64,000 nucleotides of DNA from Diploscapter coronatus (GCA_964036155.1 OZ038423.1:52653249-52717248), one strand, 5' to 3'; positions 1 to 12,052 are shown, counted from the stretch's first letter. Translations and numbers: made by a program. The notes: generated from the letters alone by a model not told the origin.

Positions 1-3000
1 TAAAATTTATTCGATTAGTTTAAACATTTTAATTTTTCTTTAAACAGCGCATTAATTTCAGCGAATCAAATCTTCGCGCTTATAGTTTGTTTAAATTTAT
101 AGATCGCTTAAATCATGCTAATTTTGAAAAGTAAGCAGAAATACTAGACACTAGTGTAGACCGGCCGCCTTCGGCGACCGGCTAGTTCTGAAGAGAACAG
201 AAAACAGAACAATGACAAATACAGAATAGAGAAGTTGTACTTTTCAAAATTGTCAGGGAACAATCCTTCCCATTCCACTCCAATCCGAGTGTTAATGGCT
301 GATTTATTACCAATTCTCTACCTTTTATGCATTTTCAAAACTCTTCTAATATGCAAATTTAGTATCAGTCAGCATTTGCAATTAGAAGTTTCCATTTCTC
401 TCCATGTCCAGTCTCAATCTCATTGTAAGGTCAAGTTCCCATTCCGAAACTCGGACTGCATTTCATTGTTGCGGAAGCAGTAATGGGCTATCAATGTGCT
501 ATCACTTTTCGCATTTATTAATTTAGATAAGATAGTAGCTAATTTGACATAGCTTAGCAACAGTATTTTATCATATCTCTCAAGGTTCAGTCCCATTGTG
601 AAATCTATCTCCAGACTCAAGCATCCGACTGCCTTTCATTGGGGTAGTAGCAGTAATGAACTCTCACATCCACCAATTTTCACATACATTTAACTTAGAT
701 AAGATAGTAGAGAGAGGAAGGAGAAGAGCTCACCAGCGAAGTAGCGAATACAGTCGGTAATGACCTCTCAAACGATTTGCAAATTTCGATGTCAAAATTA
801 GCATATTAGTTTTTTGGCTCTAAGTACCCAAAAAAATGAGATCAAAAGTCATCGGAAAAGGTACGTTGCACATGATGTAACTGAGACCTATCAAACGGTG
901 TATCATACATGGGGGTACGATAGACAGGTGGTTAGAAATGAGCCTGAACACACAGACAGACAGACACACTTTACAAAAAATACTAAAAAAGGTGATGTAT
1001 GAAAATGAAGCACGGACTGCCAATAATTGCTTGCAAATCTTTCGATGTCTTATTTCTGATGATCGCTTTAATTTGCTGATAACGAGCCATGTTCTGGCAT
1101 TTCATGAAAATGATAAATATTGATTATTCACTCGACATTTGAAAAAATCTCGAACATCTACGAATGTTATCTGATTACTAGTGCTTGTAATGAAAGCTGT
1201 GTGTAGCGAAATATTTGATTGTGAAACTAAACGGCTAGCATGATATTCAACATAAGATTAACTCAATGATAGTTAACAAACTTTTATTCACATGATATGC
1301 TCAATACTGTGTACCTCCATAATTAAGATGCTTCTTATCTTTTCACAACGATTTGAAGCAAAGATACGTCAATGTATTTAAATTAGATAGCCGTATGAAA
1401 AAAGTTAACAGCAAAAAATTATATTGAAGATCATATTTCAAATGTTGTAAATTTATATACGATTCATAGAAATCAGATAATATCGGCTTCAACTCAAGAC
1501 CTACACGCGTTATGCGTCAAATAAAAATGAGGTTTATTTTTGAGATGTAATCAGGAAATGAATTTTTAAAAATTGGACCCAAATTTGTTTAAATTTATTC
1601 TCTGATGACCCCTCCTAAAAATAACTTTTTCATTTTGACGCACAGAGTGTGTACATCTTCAGTTGAAGCGAAACTTTTGCATTATTTAAAAGCTGATAAA
1701 ATTTGCAATAAGAAGCTTGGAGCAGGATTTTTATTTTCGATTAAAAATTTGAATTATGAATGAAAAATTCAATTTTTTCTTAAAAATCGATTTTATGCTA
1801 ATTTCGACTATTTTTTGAAGTCAAAATCTTCTGCAACAATTTTTTTTTAAATCTCCACGGTTGATTTGTATAATTTGTATGAAAATTGAAATTAAAAAAG
1901 GTGACTACAGAATTATATAGTAGAGCTAACATCCCCAATAGGACTGGACTATATTGAAATGCTTGATGAGCCGAAAGCAAAATTTCAATTTTGCATCACT
2001 AAAAATCAGAAAACTTCTCGTCCAGTCATGATTCCAATCCAAGGAACTAAATAACTACTATATTTTGTACCTGAATTTTACAATGCTTATGTATGGCGTT
2101 AACCTTAACTCAAGAACAGAGATTGAAGTTTTTGACACTGGAAAAACGGTGTCAATATCAGTGTCAAAAAATGCTGACGTGAGTACTAAGGTCGGAATTT
2201 TCTTTGAAAAAAATGAGAAATAACGCGTAACAGTAAGATAATATAAGAAATGCCCAAATTTGAATATATTGACTGAGAGGAGCTTTGTTGTTCTTCTCTG
2301 CTAAAATGACAAAGTTTTGCATTGAATGGATGTTTAAAGCCAGATCCTAGCTAGGACCCAACGTCAGCACATTTCAATTTCAGACCCATCATCTACGCAC
2401 TGAAATACCTTTACGGTGAAGAAATAAGTCAAATAGGAGGGAAACTTCTAAAATTCCTTCTTAGTTCTGGAATAGTAGAATACAATGTCGTTATATCTGA
2501 CTGAGTTCCGAATAGAGGGTGTGCCAAATTAATCACTGAAAAAATGATCAATTTAAAAGCGACTTCTTGAGTGATTCGAGCATCGGTAGGCACTAGAAAA
2601 GTCAATATCCCGAAAAGGGGTCCAGATAGGGTAATCGAGGGCGCTGAATCGATTGGGCCAGGTTTCAGTTCGATCTGCAAACGCTTTATGCTCGTAAAGG
2701 CCTACCCACCCATATGGGCACAATATCTGGATTGGAGGACTTTTGAACCAATGCAAACCGTTGCTAGAGTCTTAAAATCACTGCTCCAAAAATATCAAGA
2801 AACTCTTGATTTAGGTCAATTTTAAATTACGAGTAAATATTGAAGCAGTTTGATGGTTCAATAATTTGAATAATGTAGCAGTCATAAACAAACTTACACC
2901 GACCAAGGAAAAGAAGAGTGCTTGACCTCGAGAACTTGCTGCTGCCATTAGAAGCAGAAGTAAAGCAATGACATTGCATTCTTCTTTCCTATTCCATTTC

Positions 3001-3160
3001 AAATTACATTAACCTCATTTTTTCTTTTTTTCCAGGAAAGTTTATAACTTCTTCCTGAAATTGTGAGTTCGGAATGTATATTTTAGGAAATTTCAAATTA
3101 ACATCGATTGAAATTTGGGGCAATTTTAGAAACTTGACATGATTCCTAAACCGAGTTCGC
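1..3160. other. Mostly non-coding leader region with a degenerate tandem duplication
   Basis: I find no coding exons that chain together on either strand. The open frames here are short, lack acceptors near their starts and match no family I know. Two visible structures: a GC-rich stem-loop at about 161-182, and an imperfect tandem duplication, units about 404-540 and 585-720, both containing a CCCATT...CTCA block followed by a GATAAGATAGTAG block. The rest is AT-rich. Confidence 0.5.
404..720. repeat. Imperfect direct tandem duplication, about 180-bp period
   Basis: The two units share a GACTGC(A/C)TTTCATTG block, a GCAGTAATG block and a terminal TTAGATAAGATAGTAG, in the same order and spacing. 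The similarity is clear but eroded, so the duplication is not recent. No protein reading is conserved between units. Confidence 0.55.
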
Positions 3161-3162
3161 CC

Positions 3163-3170
3163 TATAAAAG
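3163..3170 (+). promoter_or_regulatory. TATA box of the Tyr-rich peptide gene
   Basis: TATAAAAG lies about 97 bases before the start codon at 3260, which allows a 5' leader of roughly 65-70 bases. Nothing like a TTTTCAG acceptor lies between it and the ATG, so this gene probably uses its own cap rather than a spliced leader. Strong TATA boxes are typical of highly expressed structural or secreted-peptide genes. Confidence 0.65.
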
Positions 3171-3259
3171 CCCTGCCATTGGTCAGTCAAACCAAGCAAC
3201 TCTTCGAGTTCCAACCGTTCTCTTCTCAGCCTTCCGGTCCCTCCTCCAAACCCCCAATA

Positions 3260-3751
3260 ATGGCCAAAATATTCAACTCGATCATTCTCATCGCCTGCCT
3301 CGTGGCTATGCTCGCTCTCTGCGTCGAAGCTGGAGGATATTATTATGTGAGTTTTAGTTCGAATTTTCAACAATGAAATAACTATTTGATTGCAGAAGGA
3401 CTATTATCACAAGAAATATTATTATAAGGTGAGTAGTAATGCATTTTAAAAATCGTCCTTTTAAAAACAACTATAAAGTTATTTTATTGCAGAAATACTA
3501 CAAGAGTTATGGCAAGAAATACTACTACAAGTCATACGGCAAGGACTATTACAGGTACGCCTTGGACAATTTATCAATTTTACACCAAACTAAGCATAAA
3601 AGATTTTTGAAATTTGATCTAAAGGTAGCAGCTTTTCGTTTTAAAATTCGAATGAAATGCTTTCAGCAAGCCCTATTACGGTTATGACTCGTACGGACAC
3701 GGTCATGGACATGGACACAAGAAATACGACGATTATTACGGGTACTACTGA
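3260..3751 (+). CDS. Small secreted Tyr/Gly/His/Lys-rich peptide
   Basis: Four exons (3260-3346, 3396-3428, 3493-3554, 3667-3751) join in frame to about 89 residues. The first exon is a signal peptide with a core of Ile, Leu, Ala and Val ending near CVEAGG. The mature part is low-complexity: YYY and KYYYK blocks, a repeated KSYGK(K/D)YY unit in exon 3, then a GHGHGHGHKK run and a DDYYGYY tail. Composition resembles nematode YG-rich secreted peptides (caenacin/NLP-type antimicrobial peptides) and cuticle or shell-matrix Tyr/Gly proteins. I cannot choose between defence and structural roles, and His clusters could bind metal. A TATA box lies upstream and AATAAA at 3837-3842 closes the gene. The gene model is strong; the function is inference. 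Confidence 0.85.
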
Positions 3752-3836
3752 TTTTCTGAATCGATCGGGTCGAGTCAGCGACAAGCCATCATCCTCTAAT
3801 CTAGTCTAGTCTTTCTCGTTGTTAGATTTGAATGAA

Positions 3837-3842
3837 ATAAAC
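3837..3842 (+). terminator. Poly(A) signal AATAAA
   Basis: Canonical AATAAA 86 bases after the TGA stop of the Tyr-rich peptide gene. Confidence 0.7.
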
Positions 3843-4530
3843 ATTTCGTTTGTTATACAATTGTCCAGTTATTTTATTTCTTGTAATGAATTTATCTCCA
3901 ATATTTTCGAAAAAAGACAATAAAATGAAATCACGAAAAAACTAAATAATAATTAAAAACTTGAATATGATATTATTTTAGCTGAAAGAAGGTATGAACA
4001 ATCATGTAAGTGTCCGATAAATGAAAATGACTTATTAAAGGAAAAAAGAAGAAAGAAAGAACGTTTTGACTGTTGCAAAATGAACGGATAAGGCAAACTT
4101 GTATAAACAACAAAGGGAGGGATTCCTCACTGAATTCGAAGACTTATTAGCTAATTGAGCAATGGAAAAAACAGTAAATCCACAGAAAAGAAAGCATACC
4201 ATGGCATTTTTAGAGATCTATTACCTTGTCGATCTTTTCCGATTCACCAAGTAATACAGAAGGGATTCAAGGCAAATAATTATTAGAAAGAAAGAAATAT
4301 AACGGAAAGAAATAAAAGGAGTATTGATAAAACTCGTAGTATACCACTTTGCGGTGAAATATGTAGTCAGAAGAATAATTTGTACGTACCTTCGTGTATG
4401 GGAATTGTGAAGGGAGTTATTGATGAGGAAATGAACAAAAGGGAAGTGTAATGTTGAATTAAAGAAGGGAGGGGGAAAGGTCCATTTGGTCGAGTTGTCG
4501 ATTGACTGATTGGGATCCAGCTGAGCGAGT
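3843..4530. other. Intergenic gap between two converging genes
   Basis: Separates the Tyr-rich peptide gene (+) from the zinc-finger/RGG gene (-), which converge here. AT-rich with purine-rich runs. No exon, repeat or RNA gene is evident. Confidence 0.5.
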
Positions 4531-7500
4531 TCAGGGAGATGGCGACTTCGAGTAGGAGCGACCGCGTCTGAAAAGTCAAAAGTTGATCTTCTCTTTTAAT
4601 AACTTCAACAATATTCCTTACTTTTCCCTGTCGTTGTCCTTCGAAGTGCCAATTTCTATCGCCTGCAAATAATGCATTACAACACAAATCAAATCAACAA
4701 TCATTATATAGTCCTTTTGAAATAACCCATGAGATTTAACTTTTCTGCACTGGCTTTTCTATTTCCTTTCTCTCATAAATGGTAGCAAAAAGTAACAAGA
4801 AAATAAAGTCAAGTGAAGTCATAATGATACAAAAGTGTTCTGTATAAATCACAATGATTTCTTGAACGTGGATAAAAAGCGTGTGGATAATTCGGACTTT
4901 TAACTTTGAAAAATCAATAGAAATTAAAGATCTCTTTAGTTTTTCTTTATATCTTTCAGAAGTACCTCATCATTCTGGTCGTTCTGCCTGTCGTCCCATC
5001 TGCCTCCCCCGAAACTGTCCCTGCCGCCGCCCATCGCGTCCTCATTCTCCCTTCTAATTCCGAATCTGTTTGCATCGTTCCTGCCTCTGCTCGAGTATTC
5101 CATTCCATTCCCTCTGATGCGGCCTCTGAAATTGCCGCGGCCGCCGCGTCGTGGATCGCTCCAACTGCCCTGAATTTCAAATTTCAAAGGCTTAGAAAGT
5201 TCGACAATTGCTTTTGTAAGGTTCACTATTTCGTTTTATTTTTCCCAGCCCAAAACAAATTTTTACAAATGTAATGTATAGTCTTGCTAAGTAGAAGATT
5301 CCGCTGTCAGAAAATGCTCAATTCTATGCACTATAAACAAATTGTATTTATCAATCACTCATGATAGTCAAGAAAAAAAAATAAAAACCGAATTAAAGGA
5401 ATCGTAAAAATCCGGATTTTCAAGTCTATCCTATATCTACGACAAAAGTGCACATTCCTTTTCCTTTCCCTTGAAATTTCGTAGTTACTTTTGGTGTATT
5501 AGTGTAAGATTTCAAATTTTTTATTTACTGCGATTTGTCGCCTCTGTATTTACCAATAACCCTCTCAAAAATCTGGTGATAAAAGTTATCATATTTTAGG
5601 TTGTGTAATGAACATTCTGCACGAATTGGGGCATCTTCTCAAAAACAAGTCAATAGAATGCAAGGAGTGGAATTCTTACCCTCGGACGGTTAGTCGATTC
5701 GTCCATGAAACTCCTGGCATTTCTGAGTGGAGCAGGTGTCTGTGAGTTCTGCCATTCCCTATCATTGTCCCCGCTCCCGTTCTTCGGGTCATCGGCCAGG
5801 AATCCCCCTCTCGCATTCGACGGAGGCACTTTCACAGTGCCGCGCGACTCCACTCTATTCATTTCCCTCTGTCTTTGGACAACTAAACAAGCAAAGAATC
5901 ATTTTGAACTTCAATACCTTTTTTCGAGATTTTCTGCGTTCTTTCCAAATTTTGTGCTATTCAACTCATAATGAAAAAGTGCAAAAACTAACTCGTTATC
6001 CATTACGAAAACAGATGAGAGGATAAGTGTATTCTGGCATTGTGATAACAGACTAGCAGTGAATGGCTTTCATAAATGAGTACCATAAGAAATAAAAATT
6101 CCGTTTCTGAGAAAACGAGAACGGTGCAGTGATTAGATGAATTCAAACTGCGATATTGCTCATTCAAAACACAAAATCCTTTCCGACCGTCCAATCAACA
6201 ATTGATTGACTCATTTAACCAACCTCTCAATTCATCGGTGGATGGATTGCTGAAGGCTGCAGGGCTGCGAGAGCGAGAGCGCGCGTTGAAGTGATCAGCG
6301 CCAGCATTGGTGAAGTTGCGAATCCTGGAAAACAGCGATGTTCTAGAAAGAGATAATCAATTCGTCATACATGGTTCTTCCTCTGGTCTGATTGGGCTCA
6401 TCCTGTAGGGTAATAGACTGACTCGGCAGGGTCCTTGCCTGACTGCCCGATTCCGAGCCCATTCCTGCACGACTGGGGTTGTTGGTGGAGACAAGGTAGC
6501 CACTGCTGTTGTAGATGGGGAGGAGCATCGAAGAGGAGGCGTATGGATTGGGAGAGCGACCGCCGAATGAAGTCGGGCAAGTGCTGAAACTGAGACCACG
6601 AAAGTGATTCTAAAAGGCCTGGGTTTTAGTGAATTGAGTTTGAACCATTGAAAAATGAAGGGTTCAACGAACTAGCTGGCAATTGACAATGTTCTTTAAA
6701 AAATGAAAGTAAAGAAAAAAACTTCTTCCTATGAACACGTTCTAAACTGACTATGGATTGGGCGAGCGAGGGACGTAGTAGTTCTGGAAGCCCTGTGAAT
6801 AGTCGCCTGGGAGTGGCAGAGAGCTGAATTCAAGATATTGAATCGGAAAATAGAAATCCGACTTTTTCTAACCAATATTTGTTATTCAGCCCTAACTCAG
6901 ACTTGCAACTTTTCTAAAGTTTGGACTTGCACCCTCAAAAATGACACTCGACCCGCGGGTGCGGGTTCTTATTTGCAGGTCTGCTTCTTTCCCTAATTTT
7001 TGGTTTCAAACTACCACAAACGCATTTTTGCAAGGAGACGAAGCTTAGAAACTAATTATGCACCGCTTAGCAGACCGTGCTCTAGTTTTTTGTTTATTTT
7101 TGAATGAACTCGAATTTTCAAAATTCTCTAGATATTTGGACAGACTCGTGAAGCGTACCTGTTGAGGTCAGGGATGGAGCTGACTGAGTGACGGAAGTTC
7201 TCTGCCACGATGAAGTGCGCGTTCATGTAGCGGTAGAAGGAGATTTCTGCCCTGATTGCCTCGGGCGAAATGGGAACCGGCTGCATGTCTGCCTGAAAAA
7301 TAATTCGTTCTTCACTCATTGAGAATGATCGAACCTGTCCACTGCCACATTTGTGTTCGTGAGCCTCGTACATGAACAGACACTTGAATGTGCAATTCTT
7401 GCATTCGTATTTGTACGCGTTTCTGAAACGAGCAAGATCATTGGATGACTTTAATTAAGGAGCGGAGAGAAAAGATTTGTGAAACTCAAAGATGATGAAG

Positions 7501-7952
7501 TGAAATTGATGTCAAACTGTCAATTACATCTTTTTCATAACTTCCGAGTTAAATCAGAAAAATTAAGGTGAGTTTGTGAGAAGTAATGGATAAGCAGTTT
7601 GAAGATCAGCAGCACTCGGATTGAAGGGAAAGTTGTGCACTCCTAGTTAGAATTACTAGTCCCTATTTGTCAAATTTTAGAGAAAAAAGATGTGGAGCGC
7701 GCCCTTTCTAACATAAAATTTGTATTGTCACCCTCAATATTCAGCTTTAGAAAATGTGACTCACGCCCTCATGGTCTCCTTGAAGTGGACGTGGTTGTGA
7801 GCGATGATGCTCATGAGACTCTCTGCAGGTGGATTGCCCCCGTTGCCCCTCACGATCGAGCAGTGACTCGTCATCTCGTACTCCCCGCAGTAGAACGTCG
7901 CCGCATACTTCTGCTGCCGGGAGTCACTTCGCCTGTCCTTTAGGGCCGACAT
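4531..7952 (-). CDS. Unrecognised Cys/His zinc-finger protein with RGG and SP-rich C-terminal region
   Basis: About ten exons chain in consistent phase to roughly 430 residues. The start is the ATG at 7952, 12 bases after a TTTGCAG acceptor that fits spliced-leader addition. The N-terminal part has two Cys/His clusters: FYCGEYEMTSHC followed by an HNHVHF stretch, and YKYECKNCTFKC followed by HEHKC. These look like paired zinc knuckles or fingers but not a textbook C2H2. A conserved-looking segment around ISFYRYMNAHFIVAENFR follows. The middle is Ser/Pro/Asn-rich with RSPNPY twice and an RSRSRSP run. The C-terminus carries an RGGRGNFRGRIRG box, Gly-rich GGGRDSFGGGR and an RGRSYSKSPSP end (exon 4531-4567). 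RGG and RS/SP tails are usual in RNA-binding proteins, so an RNA-binding or RNP role is plausible but inferred. I know no named family with this finger arrangement. Confidence 0.75.
6897..6985 (-). repeat. Dispersed repeat D, copy 1 (inside an intron)
   Basis: The reverse complement contains a CTGCAAATAA(G)AACCCGCAC block followed by GCGGGT and a TTTAGAAAAG stretch. It matches the segment at about 35553-35645 on the + strand in the same order. It lies in an intron of the zinc-finger/RGG gene. Confidence 0.5.
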
Positions 7953-8109
7953 CCACGCCGACCTCTGCAAACGATCAAATAAAATAACCAACGAAAAATG
8001 CTACGAAAATGGAGGAAATGATTCGACGCGAAAATAACAATTGAGAAATGAATGGAGCAACTAGAGAGCGCAAGCGGGTTCATGAGAATCATGTTCCACT
8101 ATAACTTTG

Positions 8110-8425
8110 TTTTCAGGAAGATGCATTCTAGGATGACTAAAACTTTTGATAAGAAAAAATAAAATAAAAGTTGATTTTGAACGAAAGAATCGTCATTTTC
8201 CGGACTCCAAAATGAGCGTTTTGGCAAATTCAAACTGCTTGCAGGAAGCAATGGGTTGACTTTTGGCACAGAACTGTTTCAGAAGGTCTATCGTCGATCT
8301 AGACTAAGTTTTCATGACATTTGACCTTTGAAGAACCCTTGCTTCCCGTTTTTGGGAATCCTTAACTACCACTTTTCATTACATGCCGCGTGTTTGCAGA
8401 GGGGCGGAGCTTGCGCTCTAACTAT
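8110..8425 (-). repeat. Dispersed repeat B, copy 1 (reverse orientation)
   Basis: Read on the minus strand this matches segments at 25205-25720 and 34865-35355: a GGGCGGAG(T/C)TTG block, AAAAGTGGTAGT, TCTTTCGTTCAAAATCAACT and CTTATCAAAAGT appear in the same order. It occupies the gap between the zinc-finger/RGG gene and the Ubl gene, which are divergent. The other two copies lie upstream of F-box genes. Confidence 0.75.
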
Positions 8426-8609
8426 TGACCTAAAGTTTCCATTCTTTTCTCGCGTCTCTTTCGTGATTTTCGACAATTATCTTCTTTAATTGCCTAATTA
8501 TCTCACTCCCAACCCACCTTATCTCTCCAATCACCATTATCTCTGAATTTGATCGCTTCTATTTTTTTCCTGGAATTTTTATTCGACATGTACGATTTTC
8601 AGGCTGGTG

Positions 8610-9096
8610 ATGTGGCTGGAAATTGAGCCCAATTTCAAAGTCTCCTACAACCTCTCTTTCAATAACACTGAACGACCTGAAGCTGCACATCGAACAACGT
8701 TTGGGCATTAGGACGGACAGACAGATCCTGAAAGTCAAAGGTAGAATTTTTAAAATTCTAAAACCATGGATTTAATCTTTGTTGGCCAATGCTAGTTCTT
8801 TTATAGGGCAAATTGTAAAAATCGAATCAATAATTTTCAGGAAGTGCTGAAGACTTGGATGGGAAGACCGTCATCGAGAAATTGAACCCCACCGTAGGTG
8901 TTTATTTACGAGATTAAAGATTTTGAAATTTTAATCTTTTACCACTTGAAAGACCAAAATAAATTTTCATTTTAGTCCTTATTTACAATGCATATCCTTT
9001 TTCAGGCCAACTTCCTCCTTCTCGTTCCGTCGGCATCAGATCGATTCCCCCTTCCCCCGTTTTTTGACAAATCTCTTAGTAATTATTTTTTTTAGT
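8610..9096 (+). pseudogene. Single-domain ubiquitin-like protein with a frame break
   Basis: Three exons (about 8610-8750, 8841-8895, 9006-9096) encode one Ubl fold. The start is the ATG at 8610, eight bases after a GATTTTCAG acceptor suited to spliced-leader addition. It reads MWLEIEPNFKVSYNLSFNNT, matching ubiquitin strands 1-2, then runs to a stop. The next frame continues the fold exactly where the first leaves it: TLNDLKLHIEQRLGIRTDRQ aligns with the ubiquitin helix (TIENVKAKIQ...), followed by ILKVKG, SAEDLDGKTVIEKLNP and a final strand ANFLLLVPSA. The shifted frame has no ATG of its own and the shift is +1 between about 8655 and 8672. The protein has no C-terminal GlyGly; it ends DKSLSNYFF. 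Either an assembly indel, a recent pseudogene or a real frameshift. AATAAA follows at 9146-9151. Confidence 0.65.
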
Positions 9097-9192
9097 TTTA
9101 TTTTCACAATTTAAATTGTTTCACAAATTTTATCGTATCAATTGAAATAAAGTTGATCATTCTAATTCTCGAATTTTATAATAATTAAAATA

Positions 9193-11909
9193 ATGCATGG
9201 GATGAGCTGGAAAACAACCACTGGAAACACGCCCAAGAGTGCGGAAGCGGTAAGATTCCAACTTATTTTCAGCGTTTTCACTAGAAGTTATTTTATGGAA
9301 GATTATTTTCGCAATGGACTTCTCAAAAATTCACCTTGAACTAATGAATACACTATTCTGAAACGATATTTTTTTTAGAAAAAACTTCATATGAAATCTT
9401 ACAATTTGCAAACTCGTCACGTTTCAGGCAGCGACTCGCGACAAAGTGATTGCTCGAGTGCTGGCCAGCAGCGATGAATTGGCACACGCAGCTGTGTTCA
9501 AGTGGATGATCGACAGAAGCAAGGCGAATCTCATTCTCCAGGTAGGAATCTTCTATTTTCAGAGGTTCATTTTCGGAAAATCGAAAATTTCAAACTGTCT
9601 TTCCTTCCTGAAATATGTGTCTTCAGATTCAGACAAATCACTCCACTCTCCTCGAATCTCAATATTCATTTTCACATTTTCAGAGCAAATCCCCGTACAT
9701 CGAGCAGTTCCTGCAGCACGAGATCGACGGCGGCAGAGGGCAGAGATTCCAGGACCTGCTCTGGAAATTCTACGAGAAGAGTGGCAATTACGGCAAGGCT
9801 GCTGACAAACTCAGCACGCTCGTCAATGACCAGAAGTGAGAAGGACAAACATGTATGGATGAACGAATGAATTGATTGCAGCAGCGACATCGGCCTGGAG
9901 CAGCGAATCTCGTACCTGTCGCACGCAATCATCTGTGCCCGCTCGGCTGCCGACGATAAGACCAAGGAGTCCATCGACTCCCTCAGGGACTTGCTCGACG
10001 TCGCGCAGATTCAGCTTTCCATTCGGTTGGTGATCACGTTTCATTTCTGTCAGAATCGAGTTTTGCAGTTTTATTATTTTCTAACGTAATGTTTTCTTGA
10101 AAAAAAAACATTTTTAAAATCAATTTAGATGTCTATCTTGATTTTTATCGCTCTTCTGATAACGAGCTATAATGCAGCGGAATTTCAATTCCGGTTCTGA
10201 ATTTTGAAATTGTTGGAGAGAACCACGATTTGAGATTTTAAAACTCAATTATTATCTTTCATTTATAATATGCTTGAACATTATTCTTTATAAAGCAGTT
10301 GCATTTTCAGCGATACCCTGCTAGCCAATTTGGACCTTCACTCGCGTGCCAACTCAGAGCTGGCGGAGCACGTGAAGTCGCTCAATCGGGGCATCCTCAC
10401 TCTCAACGAGCTCTTCATCAACTATGCCGTTCGTTCTATCATTGTCATTTGATGTTTCATTTACTCATTCATTTGCAGGTTCCTTGCAAACTGTTCAAAG
10501 TGCAACTTGCCATTTTCCAATGCGCCAACATGTACAACGAGGACAAGATCGCTGCTGTCTGGGAGAGCATTCTCAAGGAAGGTCCGTCAATTGGAATTTT
10601 CATTCAATTACAGTTTTTATAATAGACCATAGGGCTGTAGATTTGAATAAGGCGCAAGGAGTTATTAAGACAATAGCTTTTCACAAATGTTGCCTTTACC
10701 ATCTTAAGAGCCAAAATTATCCACCATCAATAGGAAGCTCGGAACTGAAACACTGAAAGTGGATGGAAAATATTATGATCTTGATTGAAGCAATCGTTTA
10801 TATTTTTCAAACGAAATCACCTAGATTTCGAATGTTAAGCAAAAAACTAAATTAGGATATTTCTATCGTTGAATTCTAGTCTTCAAAAAGTTATTTCAGA
10901 ATTCCAAAAGTCAGTGGACCCTTCAGACTCTCTTCTGCACACTCTGACACAGCTCTACGAGATCTACAGAGACACCGTCTTTTTCCCCAAAGGTTTGTTT
11001 TCTTCCTTCACCTTATTTGGCACTTTAATTTCAAATTGCGAACAATGCAATATTTTCTAGGTTACTTGGTGCGTCGCATCCTGCAGCTGGCAGATGGCCT
11101 GGGTAACTCTCCTCGTCTGTCTCCCCACTTCTACCTGCATCTCTGCTCCAAACTCGAGATCGAATTGCCCGACTTCCTGGCATTGCTCAATGATGAATAC
11201 AGGTAATTCGCTCATTCAAAAGTCATTTGTTCTCATTCTTTTCTATCCGATATCCACTAAATCCAAATGAACACATTATGAATGTGGAAAGGGAGTCGAT
11301 AATTCACCCCACTGAACATAACGACGCTACATTTCTATTATTTGAAGGAATGGAGACCCGTGGTGGAGCGAGCAGGACTCTGGCCGTCTCTACATTTCGC
11401 AGGTGGCTCTGACGACTGCCCTGTCGCTCATTGCCGAATTCGACAAACTGCCTATGTCTGTCAGGTATGTCATTTCAATCATTCATGACTTAGTTGTGCA
11501 TAAAATTCTCGGAATTCTGTCCTTTTCTGACATTTATAATGATCCAATGCATATACAAGTTGGCAACACAGATAACAATCTAAAAATTAAACTCAACTTT
11601 TGTTACAAGGTTGGATGAAGTTTAGAAAGGAACGAAAGGATAAACTATATTATAATAAGCCGTTAAGTTGAATTATAACAAGTCAGTCGGACCGCCAAAT
11701 ATTCAGTGTAGTGTAATGCGCTTGTTCTCTACTGTACACTATCAATTGTGTCAATGTCCATTTGCAGAGGCTCGATTGCACGCGACAGCACCTCAGCCCT
11801 GGCCCCGTTCGTGGTCCTCACCCGCGACGTGTCTGCATCTCCCCGGTTGCAGGAAATCGGCACAAGACTCTCGTCCATCGTCTCGCAATTCAATGCCTAT
11901 TTCGACTAG
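9193..11909 (+). CDS. npp-8: Nucleoporin Nup155, C-terminal third only
   Basis: Ten exons (9193-9249, 9428-9541, 9684-9835, 9882-10025, 10311-10438, 10480-10581, 10900-10992, 11061-11202, 11348-11464, 11768-11909) join in frame to about 390 residues ending at TAG. The product matches the alpha-solenoid end of Nup155 (inner-ring nucleoporin, nuclear pore scaffold): AVFKWMIDR, SKSPYIEQFL, QDLLWKFYEKSGNYGKAA, LSTLVNDQ, QRISYLSHAIICARSA, VAQIQL and a later LAIFQCANMYNED. Family members are about 1,300-1,400 residues, with an N-terminal beta-propeller; nothing upstream in this window codes for the missing two thirds. The first exon (MHGMSWKTTTGN) has no acceptor or clear promoter before it. So this is either a truncated duplicate, an exon set separated from the rest by misassembly, or an independently expressed C-terminal domain. 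All ten exons are intact, and AATAAA follows at 12053. Confidence 0.85.
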
Positions 11910-12052
11910 CCTCTCCCCCTTCCATTAAACAGCCCAATCTCTGCCCCTTTTACCATCCTTCTGTCAAATCTCTAGGTCTATTTATTTATTTTTCAATTTA
12001 TATCGTTCCTGTTTTCGTTTTTATCTTTGTCTGAATCTGATTTTTAGAACTA

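Noticed and set aside
2571..2825. + strand frame MIRASVGTRKVNIPKRGPD...
   Set aside because: It is overlapped by equally long frames on the other strand, and has no splice context or recognisable domain.
8640..8682. A 43-base intron to explain the Ubl frame change
   Set aside because: GT...AG borders exist, but removing it deletes the TLNDLK start of the Ubl helix and strand 2, so it would damage the fold that the raw frames preserve.
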